Of a DNA stretch of 8,486 nucleotides, positions 1-5,744 are shown piece after piece (position 1 is the first letter of the stretch; every line of letters begins with the position of its first letter). The notes beneath the pieces are model-generated. The model made no database searches and was not told the origin of the DNA. It worked only from the letters and a program-made list of their open reading frames with translations. The stretch is taken from NCBI GenBank assembly GCA_964651495.1, contig CAZYWP010000133.1, forward strand, positions 1-8,486, in the 5' to 3' direction. The translations under genes and the position numbers were made by a program. This DNA comes from CAZNVB01 sp964651495. Lineage in GTDB: Bacteria; Acidobacteriota; Aminicenantia; Aminicenantales; UBA8522.

Positions 1-618
1 AAGGTCACGGCGGTCACCGTGGGAAGCGAGTCGTCCTTGGTCATCCTGCGGAAGTGCCTGGCCATGGGTGCGGATGAGGCTGTGCTGCTCAAGGACCCGC
101 TGCCTGAGACCTATGACGGGCTGAGGACGGCCCGGGTCATCGCGGCTTTCTTCAAGGCCAAGGCGTCCGATTCCCGACTCCTCCTTTTCGGCAAGCAATC
201 GGTCGGCGCCGATAATTCCCAGGTCCCCTCGATGGTCGCCGAGCTCCTGGAGATGGGACAGGCCAACGTGGTGGTCAAGCTCGCGGTCGAGGACGACACC
301 GCCGTGGCCATGCGGGAGATCGAGGGAGCCCAGGAGAAGGTCGCCCTGACTCTGCCCGCCGTCGTCAGCGCCCAGAAGGGGCTCAATGAGCCCCGCTACG
401 AGACCCTCAGGGGCATCATGATGGCCAAGAGGAAGGAAATCTCTATTATACCGATAGAAAATCTCGGGATTAAGCCAGAGGACCTGGCTTCCCAGGTCGT
501 GATCACGAAGCTCGACCTTCCGCCGGCGCGGGTGGCCGGCCGGGTGGTCTGCGGTGCTCCGGAAGAGACGGCCAGGCAGCTCGTCGACTATCTCCACACC
601 GAAGCCAAGATCATCTGA
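1..618 (+). CDS. etfB: Electron transfer flavoprotein beta subunit, 5'-truncated by window edge
   Basis: The frame is open from base 1, so the start lies upstream; the GTG at 19 sits inside the conserved VTVG segment and is not the real start. 205 residues are visible out of about 250-260 expected for the family. EtfB pairs with EtfA to carry electrons between dehydrogenases and an acceptor in the cytoplasm, and it binds AMP or a second FAD. Supporting motifs are the opening VTAVTVGSES, the RKCLAMGADEA segment, GKQSVGADNSQVPSMVAELL (nucleotide-binding loop) and the family signature region around LNEPRYETLRGIMMAKRKE. The TGA stop overlaps the etfA ribosome binding site, and etfA starts 11 nt later, so the two are co-transcribed. 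No dehydrogenase partner is visible in the window. The family call is secure; the redox partner and whether the protein bifurcates electrons are unknown. Confidence 0.95.
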   Translation, partial: KVTAVTVGSESSLVILRKCLAMGADEAVLLKDPLPETYDGLRTARVIAAFFKAKASDSRLLLFGKQSVGADNSQVPSMVAELLEMGQANVVVKLAVEDDTAVAMREIEGAQEKVALTLPAVVSAQKGLNEPRYETLRGIMMAKRKEISIIPIENLGIKPEDLASQVVITKLDLPPARVAGRVVCGAPEETARQLVDYLHTEAKII

Positions 619-629
619 GGAGGCCGGCG

Positions 630-1604
630 ATGATACTGACTTACATCGAAGTGCGGGATAACAGGATCAAGAAGGCGTCCCTCGAAGCGCTGTCCGAAGC
701 GAAGAGGAAGGCGGACGAGCTGAAGACGGAGGCGGCCGCCGTCCTGGTAGGGAGCGGGCTCGACGCCCTCGCGGGGGAGCTGTTTCCCTACGGCGCGGCG
801 AAGGTTTACCTGCTGGAAAACCCGGCTTTCAGCCGGTATTCGACTCTGGATTATGCTTTCGCCATGGCCGAGCTGGTCAAAAAAGCCGGCCCGTCAATCC
901 TCTTTTTTTCGGCCACATCCATGGGCCGTGACCTGGCGCCGAGACTGGCGGCGCGATTGGGGGTGGGGCTCGCCTCCGACTGCACGCGGGTCGCGGTCAA
1001 AGACGGCAAGATCGAATTTACGCGCCCCGTCTTCGCCGGAAAAGCGCTTCTCACCTTCAGCCTGAGCTTGTCGCCCCAGATGGCCACGCTCCGGCCGAAC
1101 GTCTTCCCGGCGGTTGAGGTTGGCGCGGCGGCGGGAATAGTGGCTAAAGAGGCGGTCGAACTCCCGGAGGCCCGGGCGAAGGCCTATGTGTCCGAGCTGG
1201 TCGGCGAAAGCGGCGGCGAGATCGACGTGACCGAGGCCGATATTGTCATCTCCGGCGGCCGCGGGATGAAGGCGCCGGAAAACTTCGCCCTGCTCAAGGA
1301 AATCTCGGCGATCATCCCCCGCTCAGCCGTGGGCGCTTCGCGTTCGGCCGTCGATTCGGGCTGGATCGGCCATCAGCATCAGGTCGGCCAGACGGGGAAG
1401 ACCGTTTCGCCCAACCTCTACATGGCCTTCGGCATTTCGGGAGCTATTCAGCACCTGGCCGGCATGTCCGCCTCCAAAGTCATCGTGGCGGTGAACAAAG
1501 ACCCGGATGCTCCGATTTTCAAGCTGGCGGATTTCGGGGTGGTCGGCGACCTCTTCCAGGTCATCCCCCATCTTAAGGAAGAGCTGAAAAAGTTGCGCGG
1601 CTGA
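630..1604 (+). CDS. etfA: Electron transfer flavoprotein alpha subunit
   Basis: 324 residues, normal length for EtfA, the FAD-carrying subunit of the ETF heterodimer. The ATG at 630 is preceded by GAGGAGG (617-623) at 6-nt spacing, part of which is the etfB stop. The N-terminal domain covers about residues 1-190. The C-terminal FAD domain shows SGGRGMK (208-214, with Arg211), GASRSAVDSGW (235-245), HQVGQTGKTV (250-259), GISGAIQHLAG (268-278), NKDPDAPIF (289-297) and ADFGVVGDLF (300-309). Together these make up the classic EtfA signature. The GW-x-HQHQVGQTGKTV version of the FAD loop, instead of the mitochondrial-type NDMQVGQTGK, is reminiscent of ETFs of anaerobes, including some bifurcating ones; that is a weak inference. 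The gene lies directly downstream of etfB in the usual etfB-etfA order. No acyl-CoA dehydrogenase, FixC/X or lactate dehydrogenase partner follows. Confidence 0.97.
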   Translation: MILTYIEVRDNRIKKASLEALSEAKRKADELKTEAAAVLVGSGLDALAGELFPYGAAKVYLLENPAFSRYSTLDYAFAMAELVKKAGPSILFFSATSMGRDLAPRLAARLGVGLASDCTRVAVKDGKIEFTRPVFAGKALLTFSLSLSPQMATLRPNVFPAVEVGAAAGIVAKEAVELPEARAKAYVSELVGESGGEIDVTEADIVISGGRGMKAPENFALLKEISAIIPRSAVGASRSAVDSGWIGHQHQVGQTGKTVSPNLYMAFGISGAIQHLAGMSASKVIVAVNKDPDAPIFKLADFGVVGDLFQVIPHLKEELKKLRG

Positions 1605-1628
1605 TTCTGCTAGGCAGAAAAATTCTGC
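1605..1628 (+). other. Three-segment mutually exclusive mini-hairpins after etfA
   Basis: Immediately after the etfA stop, TTCTGC (1605-1610), GCAGAA (1614-1619) and TTCTGC (1623-1628) occur in a row. The middle segment can pair with either flank through a 3-nt loop. The stems are only 6 bp and no U-tract follows, so this is at best a weak terminator or RNA 3'-end stabiliser. It could equally be chance. Confidence 0.3.
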
Positions 1629-1715
1629 TCCGCCGATGAAAACACTGGAAAGGCTTTCTTCAGGCTTGCTTACGGGTGTAAAATTAAGGTGGATCATGTT
1701 AATTGTGTTTTTTTC

Positions 1716-1724
1716 GGGAGGGAG
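1716..1724 (+). promoter_or_regulatory. Ribosome binding site deciding the S66 peptidase start
   Basis: GGGAGGGAG contains GGAGG at 1717-1721, 6 nt before the GTG at 1728. It supports that GTG over the in-frame GTG at 1689. The 1728 start also places the twin-arginine motif at the extreme N-terminus, where a Tat signal should be. Confidence 0.75.
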
Positions 1725-1727
1725 ACT

Positions 1728-2777
1728 GTGGATAGACGCGATTTCTTGAAAGCCGCCGGTCTCTCAGGGCTGGCCGGGGTGCTGCCGGCGGGTTCTTTGA
1801 ATTTGGCCCAACCCCAGCCCGAGCTCCCAAAAGCAGTCAAGCCGAGGAGGTTGAAGACGGGTGACACCGTCGCCCTGGTCAGCCCCTCGGGGGCCACCGC
1901 CACCCGCTTCGATGTGACTATCGTCAAGGAAAACATGGAAGCGCTGGGGTTCAAGGTGAAGTTTGGCGAGCATCTCCTCGACCGCTACGGCTACCTCGGC
2001 GGCAAGGACGAGGACCGCGCCGCCGACCTGATGGCCCAATTCGCCGACCCCTCTGTCGCGGGTGTCGTGGCCATGAAGGGAGGCTGGGGCTGCGCCCGGA
2101 TGCTGCCCTCTCTAGATTATGAAATCATCCGCAAGAACCCGAAAGTCCTGATCGGTTACAGCGATATCACGGCTTTGCTGCTGGCGATCCACGCCAGGAC
2201 GGGCCTGGTCACTTTTCATGGCCCGATCGGGCTCGACCCCTGGAATTCCTTCACCGTGGGCTACTTCCGCCAAGTCCTAATGGACGGCGAGGCGGTCACG
2301 ATGCAGAACCCGGTCGACGCTGGCGACCGGCTGACGCCGCGGGAAAACCGGGTCCAGACGATCGTACCGGGAACGGCGTCGGGAACGCTCAGAGGCGGAT
2401 GCCTGTCCATTGTCTCGACGCTCCTCGGAACGGAATATGCGCCGTCATGGAAGGACGCCGTCCTTTTTGTCGAAGACATCAACGAGGAGATTTACCGGGT
2501 CGACCGCATGCTCACCCACCTTAAGCTGGCCGGCGTCCTGTCCCAGGCGAAGGGGTTCATCTTCGGCAGCTGCACCGATTGCGGACCGGGCGAAGGATAT
2601 GGATCGCTGACCCTAGAACAGGTTCTCGATGATCACATCAGGCCGCTCGGCATTCCCGCCTGGTTCGGCGCGATGATCGGGCACATTCCGATGAAATTTA
2701 CCATGCCCATCGGGATCGAAGCGCGGGTCGACGCCGGCAAAGGAACAATCGAGCTCCTCGAGCCAGCCGTCATTTAA
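1728..2777 (+). CDS. S66-family peptidase (LD-carboxypeptidase-like) with Tat-type signal
   Basis: 349 residues from the GTG at 1728. The family cleaves the L,D bond of murein tetrapeptides (LdcA) or related substrates, including microcin C resistance proteins (MccF). Residues 1-30 form a twin-arginine-like signal: MDRRDFLKAAG, a short hydrophobic stretch (GLSGLAGVLPAG), then an ALA-like exit around LNLAQ. The S66 core begins with LKTGDTVALVSPSG (42-55) and GGWGCARMLPSLDY (118-131). The nucleophile elbow IGYSDITAL (142-150) gives Ser145. LFVEDINEEIYRVDRML (246-262) gives the likely catalytic Glu249, and IGHIPMKFTMPIG (317-329) gives the likely His319. All three triad positions are therefore present. 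Classical LdcA proteins are cytoplasmic, so the export signal is notable. It lies 123 nt after etfA and is probably its own transcription unit. The family is secure; the substrate is not. Confidence 0.92.
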   Translation: MDRRDFLKAAGLSGLAGVLPAGSLNLAQPQPELPKAVKPRRLKTGDTVALVSPSGATATRFDVTIVKENMEALGFKVKFGEHLLDRYGYLGGKDEDRAADLMAQFADPSVAGVVAMKGGWGCARMLPSLDYEIIRKNPKVLIGYSDITALLLAIHARTGLVTFHGPIGLDPWNSFTVGYFRQVLMDGEAVTMQNPVDAGDRLTPRENRVQTIVPGTASGTLRGGCLSIVSTLLGTEYAPSWKDAVLFVEDINEEIYRVDRMLTHLKLAGVLSQAKGFIFGSCTDCGPGEGYGSLTLEQVLDDHIRPLGIPAWFGAMIGHIPMKFTMPIGIEARVDAGKGTIELLEPAVI

Positions 2778-2798
2778 TATGAACGTATTAAGTAATGA

Positions 2799-2881
2799 GT
2801 CATTGCGAGGAACGAAGTGACGAAGCAATCTCCACCGGACAGGCGGAGATTGCTTCGCGCCCGAAGGTCGCTCGCAATGAC
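2799..2881. repeat. Palindromic repeat element, copy 1 (83 bp)
   Basis: The element is bounded by perfect 11-bp inverted repeats, GTCATTGCGAG (2799-2809) and CTCGCAATGAC (2871-2881). Inside is a second perfect inverted repeat (2821-2833 with 2845-2857). The left arm carries the GAACGAAGTGACGAAGCAATC type of sequence, and the right arm, read in reverse complement, carries GAGCGACC...GCGCGAAGCAATC. Elements with these ends are dispersed intergenic repeats in many bacterial genomes (established from general experience; family name not assigned). There is no coding capacity, so it would be a non-autonomous MITE/REP-like element. Reading frames through it are artefacts. It lies 21 bp after the S66 peptidase stop. 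Confidence 0.85.
2821..2857. terminator. Strong stem-loop inside repeat copy 1, possible transcription end
   Basis: CGAAGCAATCTCC (2821-2833) pairs perfectly over 13 bp with 2845-2857 around an 11-nt loop. The whole 83-bp element can extend this with the 11-bp outer stem. No U-tract follows on the plus strand, so it is not a classical intrinsic terminator. It could still stabilise or end the S66 peptidase transcript, and it is symmetric enough to act on converging transcripts. Confidence 0.4.
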
Positions 2882-3020
2882 ACCGCAACACGAATAATTG
2901 CGTTTATAATAGCTTGGATTTCCCATTGATGTAGGACAGGACAAGAAAAGAAAATACAAGACAAGAAAAGATATGATAACGTCCCTCTCCCTTTTAAACG
3001 CTGTGTCGTAATTGCGATTT
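2882..3020. other. AT-richer spacer between the two palindromic elements
   Basis: This is a non-coding stretch of visibly lower GC than its surroundings. It contains the direct repeat GACAAGAAAAG at 2940-2950 and 2960-2970 (20-bp period). A TATAAT at 2905-2910 has no matching -35 box at proper spacing. No ORF with recognisable protein features was seen. Confidence 0.5.
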
Positions 3021-3184
3021 GTCATTGCGAGCGACCGCAGGGAGCGCGGCAATCCGACCAAGAGGGTCGTCACGAGGCTTCTGCAAGAAGCCGTGGTGAT
3101 CTCATCGAATTCTATGAGACCGCCACGCTTCGCTCGCGGCGACTGCGTCGGATTGCTTCGGTCGCTTCACTCTCTCGCAATGAC
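3021..3184. repeat. Palindromic repeat element, copy 2 (164 bp), inverted relative to copy 1
   Basis: It has the same 11-bp ends as copy 1: GTCATTGCGAG at 3021-3031 and CTCGCAATGAC at 3174-3184. A second nested inverted repeat is GCAATCCGAC (3049-3058) with GTCGGATTGC (3147-3156). The interior has further small hairpins: GGCTTCT/AGAAGCC (3076-3082 with 3086-3092) and TCTCAT/ATGAGA (3100-3105 with 3114-3119). Its left arm (GAGCGACCGCAGGGAGCGCGGCAATC type) matches the reverse complement of copy 1's right arm, and its right arm matches copy 1's left arm. The two elements are therefore in opposite orientation, and copy 2 carries about 80 bp of extra central sequence. Confidence 0.85.
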
Positions 3185-3204
3185 ATTGTGACACGACCTC
3201 TGAC

Positions 3205-3225
3205 GGGAGGGGGTTGGGGTGAGGG
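3205..3225 (+). other. Putative G-quadruplex motif in the convergent gap
   Basis: Four G-runs (GGG, GGGGG, GGGG, GGG) are separated by loops of 1, 2 and 3 nt (A, TT, TGA). This fits the canonical G3+N1-7 pattern on the plus strand. It sits 33 bp beyond the polyferredoxin stop codon, on the strand complementary to that gene's transcript 3' region. G-rich GGTTGGGGTGAGGG-type segments are also common dispersed sequences in bacterial genomes, so it may simply be a repeat fragment. Confidence 0.5.
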
Positions 3226-3257
3226 TGAATGATTTTCTCTACTTGGGCGGCGCCGGA

Positions 3258-4871
3258 TTACTTGTAAGGATCCTCTGACGGAGAAGCAGGCTTGATGATC
3301 TCGAGGAGGAGGCGGTTCTTCTCCGACCGCGTCTCGCCGACGCTCGTGCAGTAGATCGCCGGGTCATCCACCACCGGGCATTTGTTCTCGCAGATGCCGC
3401 AGCCGATGCACAGGTCCAGGTCGATGACCGGCGCGAGCGGCGTCCGGATGGTACCGTCGAGGAGCTTGACCTCGGTCCTGACCAGCTTGATGGCCTTGGG
3501 CGAGGTCGGGCAGTGCTCCTCGCAAACGATGCACGGCGACCCGAGCACATACGGAATGCAGCGGCTCTTGTTGACCCAGGCCGTCCCGATCACGACCTTG
3601 ATTTTCTCCTCGATGGTCAATTCCTTGATCGCTCCCGTCGGACAGACTTGGCTGCAGAGAGAGCAGTAATATTCGCAGTAGCCGATCCGGGGGACGAGCA
3701 CGGGCGTCCAGATCCCCTCCGGGCCGGCCTCGCCCAGGGCCGGCTGGAGCGCGTTGGTCGGACAGGCCTTCAGGCAATCGCCGCACTTAACGCACTTCGC
3801 CAGGAACTGGGGCTCGGGCAGGGCCCCCGGCGGGCGGATGAGCTTGGCCGCGGCGCGCTTTCCGGCGGGGGTGATCTTGAAGAACGGCGCGGCGACGACC
3901 GCCAGAGCCGACGTCAGGATGAGCTTCCGCCGCGACAGGTCGACCGTTTCGATCTTTTCCGGCGCGGCCTTGACCGGAAAAGAGACGGCGCTGGTCGGGC
4001 AGACGGCGGCGCAGGTGTAGCAATAAACGCACTCCGAGCTCCTCCATTCTTCGTTCGGATAGGGATTGGCTTGGGTTTCACATTGCAGCGTGCAGAGGTT
4101 GCACTTGATGCACTTCTCCATGTCGACCCGCACCTTGCCGATGTTCCAGCGCGAGAAGAGGCCGAGCAGAGCACCGGCCGGGCAAAGATAACGGCACCAG
4201 AACCGCTCTCTTGAGATGTTGAGAAGCACGACGCCGAGGAATAGGAGGCTGATGAAGAATCCCTGCTGGAAGGTCTGGTTGAGGGCCAGGGCGCTGAAAA
4301 ACTGGGCCAGAGAATCGCCGGCGGAAGAGATCCCCGCTCCGTAGAGGAGGCCGATGAAGGCGGACCCCACCCGGGCGAACCAGGGGATGATTCCGGTCAC
4401 GAACGACCGGTAGAGGAACGACAGGGGGTCGGCGATGCCGACCAGGTCCACGGTGAAGACGCTGCCGGCCAGGACGAAGATGAGGATGTAATATTTCCAG
4501 GCCAAGCGGGCCCGGCCTTTCTCGTCCTTTCTCGGCTTCAACCAGCCGGTTCTTTTGAACAGGAAGGAGAAGAATTGATGGACGGCGCCCAGGGGGCAGG
4601 CCCACCCGCAGACGAACCGGCCGACGACCAGGGTCACGACGATGGTGACGGCCGCCAGAATGAACGAGGCGAAGAGGGCCCGTGAGGCGATGGCGGTGGC
4701 GACGGCCAGCAGCGGGTCGAAATGGAAAAAGACCTCTACCCGGCCGATGTAGTCTTGGCCGGTGAAATGGGTGCCGAACAGAAGATAAAGGAACAGCCCG
4801 AAGAAGACGGCCTGGCTGACGACGCGAAAGGCCTGGAGCGCCCGATACTTTTTAGACCGTTCTTTTTTCAA
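3258..4871 (-). CDS. Membrane polyferredoxin: NapH-like domain fused to NapG/MauM-like ferredoxin
   Basis: 537 residues. The N-terminal half is a NapH/NosR/CcoG-like membrane protein with hydrophobic segments at about 15-33, 65-84, 126-146 and 203-220. It carries the paired motifs CGWACPLG (Cys88, Cys92) and CRYLCPAGALLG (Cys226, Cys230). Two [4Fe-4S] motifs follow: CxxCxxCxxxC at 254/257/260/264 and at 281/284/287/291. Residues 311-331 read DLSRRKLILTSALAVVAAPFF, a twin-arginine-like or membrane segment. Beyond it is a NapG/MauM-like module with four more cysteine groups: 360/363/366/370, 399/403/406/410, 438/447/450/454 and 488/491/494/498. The likely role is electron transfer from or to the quinone pool or a periplasmic partner. 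The start is a TTG with a good ribosome binding site, overlapping the DUF362 gene by 20 bp, so the two are translationally coupled. The partner and substrate are unknown. Confidence 0.9.
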   Translation of the reverse strand: MKKERSKKYRALQAFRVVSQAVFFGLFLYLLFGTHFTGQDYIGRVEVFFHFDPLLAVATAIASRALFASFILAAVTIVVTLVVGRFVCGWACPLGAVHQFFSFLFKRTGWLKPRKDEKGRARLAWKYYILIFVLAGSVFTVDLVGIADPLSFLYRSFVTGIIPWFARVGSAFIGLLYGAGISSAGDSLAQFFSALALNQTFQQGFFISLLFLGVVLLNISRERFWCRYLCPAGALLGLFSRWNIGKVRVDMEKCIKCNLCTLQCETQANPYPNEEWRSSECVYCYTCAAVCPTSAVSFPVKAAPEKIETVDLSRRKLILTSALAVVAAPFFKITPAGKRAAAKLIRPPGALPEPQFLAKCVKCGDCLKACPTNALQPALGEAGPEGIWTPVLVPRIGYCEYYCSLCSQVCPTGAIKELTIEEKIKVVIGTAWVNKSRCIPYVLGSPCIVCEEHCPTSPKAIKLVRTEVKLLDGTIRTPLAPVIDLDLCIGCGICENKCPVVDDPAIYCTSVGETRSEKNRLLLEIIKPASPSEDPYK

Positions 4872-5739
4872 TGGTCAGCCTCTCCAGGTTGATCTCACCC
4901 AGCCCCCGCTTATTGGCCAGCCCGAGATAGGCGAGCTCCTGCGGGCCGAGCTCCAAGAAGCTCGCGCCCAGCGTGTCTGCGGCTACCGGGTCTGTGGTCA
5001 CGACCACCGTCTTCTGCAGTTTGACGTCGGACGTCCGCCCTCCCTGCGGCCCGTTCCGGGTGAGGATGCGGTAGGCGTCGAGCACGGTCAGCTGCGGCTG
5101 GAAAAAGGCCGCCAGGTCCACCATGGCCTCGTCGAGCTTCTGGTGGAGCTGGTTGCGGGCCCCGCCGATGGCTCCCAGCCAGTTCTTCATGCCCATGGTC
5201 AGCCGGGAGAGGCTGTGGTGCTTGGCGATGGGGACGTTGATTAGCTTGTCCACCTCGACGAAATCGGTGAACACTTCCCAATCCTTCAGCCATTCCCCCT
5301 TGAGGGGCATCTTTTTTAATCGGAAAGTATTGACGAACGGGACTTTGGCCCCGGCCGCCTTGGCGGCGTCGGCGATCCCGGAGCGGGCATAACAGCGCTG
5401 GGCCTGGTTGGTGGTGTTGTCCATCACCGTAACCTCTTTAGCCCCGGCTTCGAAACAGAGCTCGACCAGCGTTTTAACGACCTCGGGATTGGTGGTGGCG
5501 GCAAGCTCCGGAGTCCGGTCCCAGCCGATGTTCGGCTTGATCATGACCTTGTCGCCCCTGGCGATGAAGCGTCCTATCCCCCCCAGCGCCGCCAGGGCTT
5601 CTCTGGTAAGCGCCGCCGGAGATTCGCCCTGGATGACGGCCATGTCGGGAAGGGGTTTGGCCTGGGCAAAGAGCCCTGGACCGAGGCGCAGCATCATGCT
5701 TCCGAAGGCCACATCTTTTATAAACTCGCGTCTGTCCAT
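4852..5739 (-). CDS. DUF362 domain protein with Tat-type signal
   Basis: 295 residues. The N-terminus MDRREFIKDVAFGSMMLRLG ending near GLFAQAKP is a twin-arginine-type signal, so the protein is probably exported folded. The DUF362 core shows VMIKPNIGWDR (65-75), TTNPEVVKTLVELC (82-95), the segment KLINVPIAKHHSL (165-177), MGMKNWLGAIGG (182-193) and VVVTTDPVAADTLGA (245-259). The family's biochemistry is poorly defined, and many members carry a C-terminal ferredoxin module. Here there is none and only two cysteines exist (95 and 116), so the protein cannot hold a conventional [4Fe-4S] cluster alone. It starts 5 nt after the amidase stop, with an AAAGGA ribosome binding site inside the amidase 3' end. 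It overlaps the downstream polyferredoxin, the probable electron partner. The family is secure; the function is not. Confidence 0.9.
   Translation of the reverse strand: MDRREFIKDVAFGSMMLRLGPGLFAQAKPLPDMAVIQGESPAALTREALAALGGIGRFIARGDKVMIKPNIGWDRTPELAATTNPEVVKTLVELCFEAGAKEVTVMDNTTNQAQRCYARSGIADAAKAAGAKVPFVNTFRLKKMPLKGEWLKDWEVFTDFVEVDKLINVPIAKHHSLSRLTMGMKNWLGAIGGARNQLHQKLDEAMVDLAAFFQPQLTVLDAYRILTRNGPQGGRTSDVKLQKTVVVTTDPVAADTLGASFLELGPQELAYLGLANKRGLGEINLERLTIEKRTV
4879..4885 (-). promoter_or_regulatory. Ribosome binding site supporting the TTG start of the polyferredoxin
   Basis: On the minus strand GGAGAGG lies 7 nt before the TTG at 4871-4869, inside the end of the DUF362 gene. There is no other convincing start before the first membrane segment, so the rare TTG codon is the best choice. 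A TTG with a 20-bp overlap suggests production tuned by translational coupling to DUF362. Confidence 0.7.
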
Positions 5740-5744
5740 CGGTT

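Noticed and set aside
1689..1727. Upstream GTG start for the S66 peptidase
   Set aside because: It would put 13 residues before the twin-arginine motif and has no good ribosome binding site; the GTG at 1728 has one.
2613..2891. Minus-strand 92-codon frame with CHCERPSGAKQS
   Set aside because: It is translated repeat copy 1 plus the antisense of the S66 gene; a common spurious product of this repeat type.
2905..2910. TATAAT box in the convergent gap
   Set aside because: No -35 element at suitable spacing and no gene downstream on that strand.
2940..2970. Possible CRISPR-like direct repeat
   Set aside because: Only two 11-bp A-rich copies, 20 bp apart; no array.
2774..3073. Minus-strand 99-codon frame through the repeat region
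   Set aside because: It runs through the palindromic elements and reads RSLRSLAMT-type peptides that such repeats typically generate; no protein features.
3513..4214. 233-codon plus-strand frame opposite the polyferredoxin
   Set aside because: Antisense shadow, Arg/Ala/Gly-rich with no recognisable domain.
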